Shown: in pieces, positions 47,000-54,697 of the stretch
How positions within the stretch are numbered: the first letter of the stretch is position 1
Layout of the letters: each line of letters opens with the position of its first letter
NCBI GenBank assembly: GCA_009777725.1
Contig: WRLG01000004.1
Span: 62,001 to 126,000, forward strand
Origin: Oscillospiraceae bacterium
GTDB lineage: Bacteria > Bacillota > Clostridia > Oscillospirales > Ruminococcaceae
Direction: 5' to 3'
Length of the DNA: 64,000 nucleotides
The notes under the pieces: model-generated
Databases searched by the model: none
Told to the model about the DNA's origin: nothing
Seen by the model: the letters and a program-made list of their open reading frames with translations, nothing else
Program-made: the position numbers and the translations under genes

Positions 47000-47537
47000 A
47001 AGATTCCCTTTCCCGCAGTATTTTGTCGTTTATTAATCCTTTAAAATAAATATAAATGTCGATGAATACCTTGTGTTGCTTACGGCGGATTAATAATATC
47101 TGTCTGCGAATCTTGTTATCTGTCATTCACGCGCCGCCGTGCCGCTTTAGGCTTTTTCCGGCGGCGAGCTTTTCGCAAACCCGCTTTTATAAACCGCAAA
47201 TAATACGATTTACCAACATAGTATTACATTTTTATTCGGCATTATACCGTTGAAACCCATGTTTTGGAAATGAAAATTAAACCTTTTTTTAAAAATTTTG
47301 TATCTATCCAGTCACTGAAATATTGCACAATTTTTTCGTAGGGGCGACCGCCTCGGTCGCCCGAATACTCCCTCCGCCGCCTGCGGGCGGCACCTCCCTC
47401 AAAGAGGGAGGTGTCACCCGCAGGTGACGGAGGGAGTTAAGGCGGCGGAAAGTCGCCCGAATCATTACGTTATTTATTCTTTTGCCTATCCTTTCGGGCG
47501 AACGAGGCGTTCGCCCCTACAAAAGATTACAAAATCA
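47000..47537. other. Long intergenic stretch dominated by a palindromic element
   Basis: About 540 bp with no credible gene. The first 330 bp contain short overlapping frames only. The last 180 bp are the composite GTAGGGG element described separately. Confidence 0.7.
47338..47520. repeat. Composite GTAGGGG...CCCCTAC palindromic element with nested palindrome
   Basis: It begins GTAGGGGCGACCGCCTCGGT and ends GAGGCGTTCGCCCCTAC, an inverted pair. Inside is a second, nested inverted repeat at about 47367-47436, ACTCCCTCCG...CGGAGGGAGT, which itself contains ACCTCCCTC-AAA-GAGGGAGGT. The nesting suggests one element inserted into another. Confidence 0.85.
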
Positions 47538-47538
47538 A

Positions 47539-49719
47539 TTAAAAAAGCCCGAACAGTTTAATGTTAATATTAAATAGATTTGCGGTTAAATTAAGCGGAA
47601 TATCTCTGTCTAAATCATCATCATAATATTCGCGCTTTTTTTCTATGTAGTTAACTATTTTCTTTTCTTTCAGCATTATCGGTTCGTAGCTTGCGTTTTT
47701 TTGATATTGGTTTATCCCTTGCTTTTGGTGTGCTGAAAGGTTAGTTTTGAGCTCATCGGGGAGAATAATCCTGTAATATAAGTCGGGAGTGGCTGACTTG
47801 TATCCGTTAAATATGTCATTCATATCTTTGCGAAGCTCTGTTATGTACTTTGTTTTCAACGAACCTTTAACTTTAATCGAAATAGTCCTGTCATTTTCAA
47901 TAACAGTTGCTATCGTATCTTCGCCGTATTTTAAAACAACGCCGCTTCGCCAGACTTTGCCTTGTTCAATCTCTTTATGCCGCCTTGTAATCAATCGGCA
48001 GACCGTATTCGGCGGGAGCGGGCTTTCGGCTTTGTATTCCATAAGCAGGCTGTCGTTAGGGTCAAAGTCCGGCATTTCTTCGGGCGGGGGTCTGTCCTTT
48101 TTAAGCAAGTGGGGAATGATAATTTTGGTCTCGGTTTGAGCATATGCAAGCTCAAATTTGACCATAAGTTTAAAGATATACTGAAAGTGCTCTACGGTAT
48201 AATCTTTGCTGTCACTCTTAAAAATTGCTTCATAATCGTTGAGAGAAACCGTATGTTTGCCCAAAGCAATCACTTTATAAATTCCTTTAGAAAGCCAGCT
48301 TGGGTTGATAACGAGAGAATCAAATTCCCCCATATCCTTATACCAAAGGCAAATCCCCAAAGGGTTAAGATTTATGAGTGCATTTTCGCTGTCCTCCGCT
48401 TCGTAATCAAGGGCTATTTGGTTAAAAATTTCTCTTGATATATAATGTTTCCCATCTGCAAATAATTCGTTGATACGGTTTTTAATATTATAATAGCTTT
48501 TCGGGGTTTTAAAATTCCACATGGGGTTGCCGCGTATGTATTCTTCAAGGTCGGATTTAAACTCTTCATACCCTTTATTGTCTTTTTCAATTGAAAATTC
48601 GACTAACTTTATGGATATTTCTTTATAGTTAGCTTGCAAATCATAAATAGGTATATCAAGTATATGATTATCCCGCCTGTTAACAAAAATCCAAACAGGA
48701 GCGTTACCGCCGTAATCTTTTACGTGGTTAAGCCAATATTCAAGGTCATTCCGCCGCTCGGAACGCCCGTCATAAACTATAATGTATACGCATTTGGGCG
48801 AAAGAAAGCAACGATGAGCAGAGTGCAAAATAACATCGCCGCCGAAATCCCAAATATGAGCGTTGATAAATGAATCGCCGCTTTTTATTTTCCAAATATT
48901 GGTGTTAACCTCAATAGTGCTTTCATCAGATTTAGTCATATATGGTTCTAATCCAATTAGGCGATTAGCAAGGCAGGTTTTTCCTGCGCCTCTTTCGCCG
49001 AGAATAATAACCCTTGCTTCGTCTAAGTTTTTAATGCCCTTTAGTACTTCGGCTAAATGTGCATTTGTGACGGATATAGGAACATCAAATTTAGTTATAG
49101 ATAAAATAGCTTCTGCATCATTTTTGCTAATCATAAAATTATTATCAACAACTCTTTTGAGTAAATCAGCCCAATGGTTGCCGTTCAGTTTAATAATTAT
49201 TTCTAAGAAATTTGAAAATATACTATACCAATCACTTGTCTCTTTGGCATATCTCACAAAATCATTATCATCGTTCAATATTTGTTTCGCATCGTTTAAA
49301 ACGAGGTCGAGGGGGAGGGTGAAGTCGAGGGTGAGGTAGAGGACGCGGTCGAGGTCGAGGTCGCGGGCGCGGGCGAGGGCGAGGGCGAGGATGCGGGCGT
49401 GGGCATGGTCGAGGGCGAGGGCGATGTCGCAGTCGAAGGCGAGGTCGCGGGCGAAGGCGAGGTCGAGGGCGCGGGCGAAGACGAGGGCTTTAGGGGTAGA
49501 AGAAAAAAATATTACATCATTAATCATTAAAGAAATCAACAGATAATTTAAATAGCCTATTTTTTCTTTATTAACTATTTTAATAAACCCTTCGCTAAAA
49601 CACGGAATATTTCTGAAAGATAAAACAGTCATAAATTTACCCAATTGCTCATTGTCCATTTTCTCTAATATTTCACGCAATTCTTTTTCATAATCATCTC
49701 TATTTAACAACCTAACCAA
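47539..49719 (-). CDS. Roc-COR GTPase-like protein with dipeptide-repeat N-terminal region
   Basis: A 726-aa ROCO-type protein. The Roc GTPase domain (about 234-385) has Walker A GERGAGKTC (241-249), G3 WDFGGD (290-295) and G4 VNRRD, a variant of NKxD. It is followed by a COR domain with VINPSWLSKGIYKVI. The N-terminal 75 residues are helical, and residues about 82-140 form an unusual stretch in which every second residue is Leu, Arg or Phe and the others are mostly Ala or Asp. It is encoded by a GC-rich hexamer repeat. No leucine-rich repeats or kinase domain follow. Its role is unknown; bacterial ROCO proteins are poorly studied, and some P-loop relatives act in defence. Between it and sigK lies a GTAGGGG repeat. 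Confidence 0.82.
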   Translation of the reverse strand: MVRLLNRDDYEKELREILEKMDNEQLGKFMTVLSFRNIPCFSEGFIKIVNKEKIGYLNYLLISLMINDVIFFSSTPKALVFARALDLAFARDLAFDCDIALALDHAHARILALALARARDLDLDRVLYLTLDFTLPLDLVLNDAKQILNDDNDFVRYAKETSDWYSIFSNFLEIIIKLNGNHWADLLKRVVDNNFMISKNDAEAILSITKFDVPISVTNAHLAEVLKGIKNLDEARVIILGERGAGKTCLANRLIGLEPYMTKSDESTIEVNTNIWKIKSGDSFINAHIWDFGGDVILHSAHRCFLSPKCVYIIVYDGRSERRNDLEYWLNHVKDYGGNAPVWIFVNRRDNHILDIPIYDLQANYKEISIKLVEFSIEKDNKGYEEFKSDLEEYIRGNPMWNFKTPKSYYNIKNRINELFADGKHYISREIFNQIALDYEAEDSENALINLNPLGICLWYKDMGEFDSLVINPSWLSKGIYKVIALGKHTVSLNDYEAIFKSDSKDYTVEHFQYIFKLMVKFELAYAQTETKIIIPHLLKKDRPPPEEMPDFDPNDSLLMEYKAESPLPPNTVCRLITRRHKEIEQGKVWRSGVVLKYGEDTIATVIENDRTISIKVKGSLKTKYITELRKDMNDIFNGYKSATPDLYYRIILPDELKTNLSAHQKQGINQYQKNASYEPIMLKEKKIVNYIEKKREYYDDDLDRDIPLNLTANLFNINIKLFGLF
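49305..49490. repeat. Degenerate GC-rich hexanucleotide repeat in the Roc-COR gene
   Basis: About 30 units of GAGGGC / GAGGTC / GCGGGC type follow each other (plus strand). Each unit is six bases, so changes in copy number keep the reading frame. The local base composition is far more GC-rich than the surrounding gene. Confidence 0.88.
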
Positions 49720-49744
49720 ACCCTTTCAAATCATGTTTTTTATT

Positions 49745-49773
49745 ATATTAACATGTATTTAAACAAAAGTCAA
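49745..49773 (-). promoter_or_regulatory. Promoter of the Roc-COR gene
   Basis: Minus-strand TTGACT (49768-49773), 17-bp spacer and TAATAT (49745-49750), 26 bp before the start codon. Confidence 0.55.
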
Positions 49774-49824
49774 GAAAAATATGGTGGATTTTACAAAATT
49801 TCCACCTTTGCAATAGGGTTTTAC

Positions 49825-49926
49825 GTAGGGGACAGGCTTGCCTGTCCCGCCAATAGCGAAATGGTGCTTTGTGTGCGGGTAGCGAAATGGTGCGGTTTTT
49901 TCGGGACGGGCAAGCCCGTCCCCTAC
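49825..49926. repeat. GTAGGGG...CCCCTAC palindromic element upstream of sigK
   Basis: Starts GTAGGGGACAGGCTTGCCTG and ends GGGCAAGCCCGTCCCCTAC. Between these arms a 13-bp direct repeat AGCGAAATGGTGC occurs twice (49855-49867 and 49881-49893). It is the third member of this family in the window and lies in the leader region of sigK. Confidence 0.88.
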
Positions 49927-50004
49927 GGAATAAAATCAAAAACTAAACATAGGACGTTCAGCTCCGCGCATAGAATGAAGATATGCAAAAAAGGAGATGG
50001 GAAT

Positions 50005-50442
50005 ATGTTCACCTCGTTAATAGATTTAGCACTTCAAAACCTGTTATTTTTCGCACTGCACCTTGAAAACAACGGCGCATTCCCCAAGCCGCTTTCCGCC
50101 GAAGCCGAAGCCGAATGTTTCAGCAAAATGGCGCAGGGAGATACCGGCGCGCGCAACAAGCTTATCGAGCACAATCTGCGGCTTGTAGCACATATAATCA
50201 AGAAATACTACTCCGCCGCAAACGAGCAGGACGACCTTATATCAATAGGCACAATAGGGCTCATTAAGGCGGTATCGTCCTACAGCCCGGAAAAAAAGAC
50301 TAAGTTTGCGACTTATGCGTCGAGGTGTATAGAAAATGAAGTCCTAATGCACTTCCGCTCCCTAAAAAAAACCGCGGGAGATGTTTATTTTGACGCGCCT
50401 GTGGATACGGATAAGGATGGCAACCAACTAACCCTTCAATGA
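50005..50442 (+). CDS. sigK: Pro-sigma-K, N-terminal part; gene split by a skin-like prophage
   Basis: Encodes the first 145 residues of the late mother-cell sporulation sigma factor. The start MFTSLIDLALQNLLFFALHL is the hydrophobic pro-sequence removed during activation; PKPLS and the sigma region 2 segment IEHNLRLVAHIIKKYYSA, then DLISIGTIGLIKAVSSY and ASRCIENEVLMHFRSLKKT follow. The frame ends with PVDTDKDGNQLTLQ-stop, where intact SigK continues with an Ile-Asp-Val type segment and regions 3 and 4. GGAGATGGG lies before the ATG at 50005. A CATAGAAT at 49969 could be a sigma-E type -10 (weak). As it stands the gene cannot make sigma-K without excision of the downstream DNA. Confidence 0.93.
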   Translation: MFTSLIDLALQNLLFFALHLENNGAFPKPLSAEAEAECFSKMAQGDTGARNKLIEHNLRLVAHIIKKYYSAANEQDDLISIGTIGLIKAVSSYSPEKKTKFATYASRCIENEVLMHFRSLKKTAGDVYFDAPVDTDKDGNQLTLQ

Positions 50443-50452
50443 TACATATACT
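50425..50452. other. Probable left attachment junction of the sigK element
   Basis: Similarity to sigma-K ends within CTAACCCTTCAATGA. From here the sequence no longer codes for sigma-K and eight bases separate its stop codon from the recombinase stop codon. The exact core repeat cannot be fixed without the right end. Confidence 0.6.
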
Positions 50453-51995
50453 AAATCAAAAACAAAACAGATATTTCCAAGTCCGAGTTATTATCGGATT
50501 TACTTAGCTTTTCTGTCTTAAAATAATCAATTCGGCGGATAATGGATTTCAGCATTTGGTTTTTGATATGTGCGTTTTCGTGTTTGCCGAAATTTTCGAT
50601 AACATTAGCCAATCTGTCAAGCATTTCAGAATCGGATATAATTTCAATACTTGATAGCTCAATCATTTTAAGCTGATTTTTTATATCCGAGATTTTATCC
50701 TTAATCAGCTTGGAACGCTCCAGAAAGGTGTTATTATCATAAATTCCCTGTTCAAGCAAATCATAAAGCTTGCTTTGTTGCTTTTCAAGCTTGGATAATT
50801 CCGCCTTAATTATTTTTTCGGTGTTAGGAATATTTGATTGTTTTTGCGGGGATTGAGCCATAACTTTTAAGCTTTGATAGCATCTTCTTATGTGGAGCAT
50901 AACCAGTTCGTCAACCGCTTCAATGCGGCTGCTGACTATGCTTCCCCTGCACTCAAAGCTTCGGCAATGTATATGCTCGTAGCTTCGTAGCCGCGCGCCT
51001 TTCTTATCTTTGGCATGATGTATTTTTCTTGTCATGGCGCATCCGCAATGATTGCAGAATAATAAGCCTTGGTAATAGTTCTTTAATTCCGCGCTGTGCT
51101 TATGCTTGGAATTGTGAGGTGAATTTTCAAATTTATACTGCACCTTATAAAAATCCTCTTTGGATATTATCCGCTCATGTATTCCTTGAAAAAGCTCGTC
51201 CTCCAACCCTTTTGAACGCCACCTCAGCTGCCCGGTATAAACAGGATTTTGAAGCAAGGCTTTTACGGTTTCTGCCTGCCAAGCCTGCCCCCTCTGCGTT
51301 TTGATTCCCAACCGATTCAGCTTTGCGGCAATCAGAGAACAGCCCTTGTCGTCATTCAAATAGGTATCATATATAAGCCTTACAATTTCAGCCTCCTCCG
51401 GCTCAATCTCCAGTGTATGAACCTTGGAAGAGGGGCTTATTTTTTTATAGCCATACGGCGGATACGTCCCGATATAATTGCCCTCTTTAACGGCGGCGAG
51501 CCGCCCGGCGTTCATTCTACGCTTAATCGTCTTATACTCACGGCGTGACATAAACAGAGAGAACTCGAAATATTCCTCATCAAACTCGTTATTGGGGTCA
51601 TATGTTTTGGTTGGCGTTACAATTTTGGTATTGCTGTCTCTGAAAGCCTGTGCAACAAGCCCTTGGTCGATTGTATCACCGCGCGCAAGCCTCTCGACCT
51701 CCATAACAATCACGCCGTCACATTTGCCCTCACTGACCTTTGTGAGAAGCCTTTGCATTTGCGGTCTGGCGGCTATGCTCTCGCCCGATACGATTTCACG
51801 GTAGATTTCGCCGATAGCTAATTTTTGTTTTTTTGCCAAATCGCGGAGGGTATTTTCATGCCGCGTTAAGGTTTCACCCTCGCCGCGCGCCTCCGCTTCA
51901 AGGTCGGCGCGGGATTTACGTAGGTATATATCGTATATGGTATTTCCCTCCTCATAATCTCCTAACCATTTGCAAATATTTATCGTTTTTATCAT
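50451..51995 (-). CDS. Large serine recombinase (SpoIVCA-like sigK element excisionase)
   Basis: Site-specific recombinase of about 500-515 aa. The N-terminal resolvase domain has YDIYLRKSRADLEAEA, where the Ser in RKSRAD is the nucleophile, then VMEVERLARGDTIDQG and EEYFEFSLFMSRREYK. A recombinase domain (PPYGYKKI, then RLGIKTQRGQAW) and a zinc ribbon (CNHCGCAMTRKI) with a coiled coil follow. By position it should rejoin sigK during sporulation. The start is unclear: a strong GAGGAGGG lies upstream of an ATA codon at 51936-51938 giving the family-like N-terminus, while the nearest in-frame ATG at 51995 has no ribosome-binding site and overlaps the GNAT gene. Confidence 0.92.
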   Translation of the reverse strand: MIKTINICKWLGDYEEGNTIYDIYLRKSRADLEAEARGEGETLTRHENTLRDLAKKQKLAIGEIYREIVSGESIAARPQMQRLLTKVSEGKCDGVIVMEVERLARGDTIDQGLVAQAFRDSNTKIVTPTKTYDPNNEFDEEYFEFSLFMSRREYKTIKRRMNAGRLAAVKEGNYIGTYPPYGYKKISPSSKVHTLEIEPEEAEIVRLIYDTYLNDDKGCSLIAAKLNRLGIKTQRGQAWQAETVKALLQNPVYTGQLRWRSKGLEDELFQGIHERIISKEDFYKVQYKFENSPHNSKHKHSAELKNYYQGLLFCNHCGCAMTRKIHHAKDKKGARLRSYEHIHCRSFECRGSIVSSRIEAVDELVMLHIRRCYQSLKVMAQSPQKQSNIPNTEKIIKAELSKLEKQQSKLYDLLEQGIYDNNTFLERSKLIKDKISDIKNQLKMIELSSIEIISDSEMLDRLANVIENFGKHENAHIKNQMLKSIIRRIDYFKTEKLSKSDNNSDLEISVLFLI

Positions 51996-52485
51996 ATTGC
52001 AAAGGCTCAAACCCATTTTTACGGTAGAAAGAAACAACCTTATCAATCTCTAAACATTCTAACATTACAAATCTGCCTCCGATTATATTTTTAGCGGAGT
52101 AAACAGTATCAAGGCAAAGATTGAAAAGTTCATCACCGTTAATTTCGGAAGCTGTTAATAAATCTTTCCCGAATTGACCTATGAGAATTATTCCGACCGC
52201 TCTGACATCTTTAGAAAATCCGTCAATATTCTTCGCCTTGCTCTTTGAAACAGTCTCTGAAAATGGCAATGCGTTAAGGGTTAGCGTAAAGTATCCTAAA
52301 AGCGTTTCGTTATCATCGAAAACTAAGTATGTACGCCCCTTATCACGGCGTTCAAAATCAAAAGCCTTTTGTTTAAGAAACAACTCAACATCTTTATCTT
52401 TGCAAACAAAGGTGTCGATGGTTTTAATTATTGATTCGAGCTGTCCTTCCTTGATGATTTCTCCGAGAGGCGTTGCAAAAAGCAT
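51952..52485 (-). CDS. GNAT-like acetyltransferase, possible toxin
   Basis: A 177-aa protein of the GNAT type: TYLVFDDNETLLGYFTLTL and the later VRAVGIILIGQFGKDL (acetyl-CoA loop region) and FVMLECLEIDKVVSFYRKNGFEPL. The Glu/Cys and Tyr-Arg-Lys-Asn-Gly-Phe end are characteristic. A small gene overlaps its 5' end on the same strand, an arrangement like acetyltransferase toxin-antitoxin pairs. Toxin activity is inference. It is within the prophage cargo, next to the recombinase. Confidence 0.75.
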   Translation of the reverse strand: MLFATPLGEIIKEGQLESIIKTIDTFVCKDKDVELFLKQKAFDFERRDKGRTYLVFDDNETLLGYFTLTLNALPFSETVSKSKAKNIDGFSKDVRAVGIILIGQFGKDLLTASEINGDELFNLCLDTVYSAKNIIGGRFVMLECLEIDKVVSFYRKNGFEPLQYDKNDKYLQMVRRL

Positions 52486-52625
52486 TTTAATTCATCTCCG
52501 TCTAAAATCTTATAATTCCCGCTTATATCAGGGCGAGGCGGAGCAGGTTTATTTAAAATTTCAATAAGACGGTCAGCCGCCGCGTCATCAATAACAATAT
52601 TTTTATAGAATGTCGATGTTGCCAT
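52428..52625 (-). CDS. Small protein upstream of GNAT, possible antitoxin
   Basis: A 65-aa protein beginning MATSTFYKNIVIDDAAADRL with a PAPPRPD segment and an acidic, basic helix at the C-terminus. The ATG at 52625 follows AAGGAG at good spacing. It overlaps the GNAT gene by 58 bp and has its own consensus promoter, so the two are co-expressed with this one first, as usual for an antitoxin. I do not recognise a named family with certainty. Confidence 0.65.
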   Translation of the reverse strand: MATSTFYKNIVIDDAAADRLIEILNKPAPPRPDISGNYKILDGDELKCFLQRLSEKSSRKDSSNQ

Positions 52626-52647
52626 ATAGCTCAACTCCTTTTATAAT

Positions 52648-52676
52648 ATTATATGCCATATTTAAAATTTTATCAA
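52648..52676 (-). promoter_or_regulatory. Promoter of the GNAT pair
   Basis: Minus-strand TTGATA (52671-52676), 17-bp spacer and TATAAT (52648-52653), 23 bp before the small gene. Confidence 0.75.
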
Positions 52677-52711
52677 CCCCGCCCGCTTTTGCAATCAGCC
52701 GGAGCGGGTTT

Positions 52712-53290
52712 TTAGCTTATATTTTTATTCTTACCATAAAAAATCAGTCCGGCTTCAAGGTTTTTTCGGTAATAACAGCAGCGGGCATAGAAATTATTAT
52801 CATGCAAACAAGCCGTATTATCAGAACATTCGACATATTTACCGCAACAACCTATTTTTTCAGACGGCTCAAATTTGTCCAACGAATAACACAACCGCGC
52901 ATAAAGGTATTCTTCGGCATTGTTTGAATCAAGCGGAAAAATAACATTGTATCTATAATCCTCATAGACCTTACCTTCATTATCTTTATATTTGAACTTT
53001 GATTTTCTAACTTCTGCATTATCCGGCGGAGGAATTTGAGCAAATTGCTGTCTTGTCATCTCCACCTTGTATTTATATTTTTTTCGCTTTATTATTCCGA
53101 ATACTCTGTAAGAATTTTCTTCAGTTAAGGGCTCTTTTATCCAAACGGAATAGCTCTCATCCTTGTTTTCTTCAACGGCTATGTATTTTCTGTCAACGAG
53201 CAATTTCAAACATGCTTCATTTACAATTTTTTTAAGTATTTCATAGGTATCAGCATCAATGGCATCAAATGTAATTTGTTCGGTAATCAC
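52712..53290 (-). CDS. Cysteine-rich hypothetical protein downstream of the exonuclease
   Basis: A 192-aa protein I do not recognise. The N-terminal half is a mixed alpha/beta domain with several Lys/Tyr-rich strands. The C-terminal 45 residues have eight cysteines (CCGKYVECSDNTACLHDNNF, then ARCCYYRKN), suggesting a metal-binding module. The start overlaps the end of the exonuclease gene by four bases, so the two are translated together. Confidence 0.7.
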   Translation of the reverse strand: MITEQITFDAIDADTYEILKKIVNEACLKLLVDRKYIAVEENKDESYSVWIKEPLTEENSYRVFGIIKRKKYKYKVEMTRQQFAQIPPPDNAEVRKSKFKYKDNEGKVYEDYRYNVIFPLDSNNAEEYLYARLCYSLDKFEPSEKIGCCGKYVECSDNTACLHDNNFYARCCYYRKNLEAGLIFYGKNKNIS

Positions 53291-54489
53291 AGCAAAGACA
53301 ACTCCTTAAATTTAACAAAATCCGATTCACCTATGATTTGAATATTAGCACCGTCATGATTAAACTTTATTGCTTTTTCATGCTTTCCGCCCTTAGTTCC
53401 CTCTTTATAAGCATCACTGCCCAAATCGCCCATAACCAAATAATTAAGCCCTTTTATTACACCGGGCTTTACAGTAGCTCCCAGCTCAACAAGACGATTT
53501 GACAATCGGATTTTATCACAGCAATTAAAATTACCTGTTAAACAAAACGTCTTGCCAGTTACGTCAAAAATAAAGTCAATATCGGCGGAATCGTTTATGA
53601 TTATCTTGATGACATCGGCATATCTGAGGAAGTCATATTCAGAGATTATTTTTATATTTTTACAGTTCTTAACGCTGTCAATCATCTCATCAAAATCATC
53701 TTGTAAATATTTTTTGTGCATATCATCGCTTAAAATAAGAAAATCGGCGGAATAACAAAAATAATCGGCATATCTTGCACCAATGTCGCAAAATATCCCC
53801 TTAATCTGCTCAGTTGACATCCCTTTAAATGAACCGTAAGAAATACAAAGCTTATTAAGGAAAAAGTTATTTTCAACGCTTTCATCTTTTACTTTTAAAA
53901 TATTATCCTTACTCTTGCGGTTATAAGATTTAAACTCCATAAGCGGCTTTAAAGTTTCGTAAAGTTTGTTAGCCATATGGCAATCCGCTTCGGCTCTGTG
54001 GTGGTCTGTTATATCTATGCCTAAGTGAACACTCACGGTTTCAAGGCGGTGGTTTTGCAATTCCGGCAAACATCGCCTTGACAAATGGTATGTATCTATA
54101 TAATTGTTAGAGATAGGTCGATTTAGTATTTTTTCGGACAAATCGTATAATATACAAAGGTCAAAGGCGCAAAGATTGTGTCCGATAAGCACATCATCAC
54201 CGATAAATTCTAAAAAACCGGTCAAAACATCTTCAATAAACGGCGAGCCGGCAACCATCTCATCAGTAATACCTGTTTTCTCAATAATTTTATTAGGTAT
54301 GTTCTTTTTGGGGTTCACCAGTGTTTGAAATTTATCACAAACTTTTCCGCCGCGAACCCGCAAAGCGGCTATTTCGATAACTTCTAAATCAGTAACATAT
54401 ATCCCGGTAGTTTCAAGGTCGATAACCGTATAGTTTTCGAGCTTTTTATTGACGCTACGACCTTTCAATGGTCGTTTTTTATTAGTCAT
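53287..54489 (-). CDS. DnaQ-like 3'-5' exonuclease with C-terminal BRCT domain
   Basis: A 400-aa protein. The N-terminal DEDD exonuclease domain has YTVIDLETTG (Asp and Glu of motif I), IGHNLCAFDLCIL (motif II) and HHRAEADCHM (motif III). A middle part of about 100 residues is unassigned. The C-terminal BRCT-like domain has GKTFCLTGNFN, LGATVKPGVIKGLNYLV and a repeated Gly-rich loop. DNA repair or phage DNA processing is likely. I prefer the ATG at 54489 (GAGAGGA upstream) over the TTG at 54516. Confidence 0.85.
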   Translation of the reverse strand: MTNKKRPLKGRSVNKKLENYTVIDLETTGIYVTDLEVIEIAALRVRGGKVCDKFQTLVNPKKNIPNKIIEKTGITDEMVAGSPFIEDVLTGFLEFIGDDVLIGHNLCAFDLCILYDLSEKILNRPISNNYIDTYHLSRRCLPELQNHRLETVSVHLGIDITDHHRAEADCHMANKLYETLKPLMEFKSYNRKSKDNILKVKDESVENNFFLNKLCISYGSFKGMSTEQIKGIFCDIGARYADYFCYSADFLILSDDMHKKYLQDDFDEMIDSVKNCKNIKIISEYDFLRYADVIKIIINDSADIDFIFDVTGKTFCLTGNFNCCDKIRLSNRLVELGATVKPGVIKGLNYLVMGDLGSDAYKEGTKGGKHEKAIKFNHDGANIQIIGESDFVKFKELSLL

Positions 54490-54628
54490 GATTAAAACAA
54501 TCCTCTCATTTTTCAATCAAACCGCCCCCCCAGCGGCTATTTTTATGCAGTTTCTTTTTCCAAAGCAATCTCTTCGGAATACTCTTACAAAAGAATATCA
54601 AGCCTTTCTTTAATCTGCCTCTAAAAAT

Positions 54629-54657
54629 ATTATACCACAAGAAAAAATAAAACGCAA
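54629..54657 (-). promoter_or_regulatory. Possible promoter of the exonuclease gene
   Basis: Minus-strand TTGCGT (54652-54657), 17-bp spacer and TATAAT (54629-54634). It lies about 135 bp before the start codon, so a leader or another promoter is possible. Confidence 0.45.
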
Positions 54658-54697
54658 TAATTTTATAGAAAAATCTGAAGAAAGGCAGGTGAACAAA

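Noticed and set aside
46854-47126. Minus-strand 90-codon frame overlapping the lipoprotein gene
   Set aside because: It is rich in Arg and His without domain features and overlaps the better-supported lipoprotein frame, which has a lipobox and a ribosome-binding site.
49305-49490. Regularly repeated GC-rich units that could be taken for a CRISPR or satellite array
   Set aside because: The six-base units have no spacers and lie in frame inside the Roc-COR gene; they encode a dipeptide pattern.
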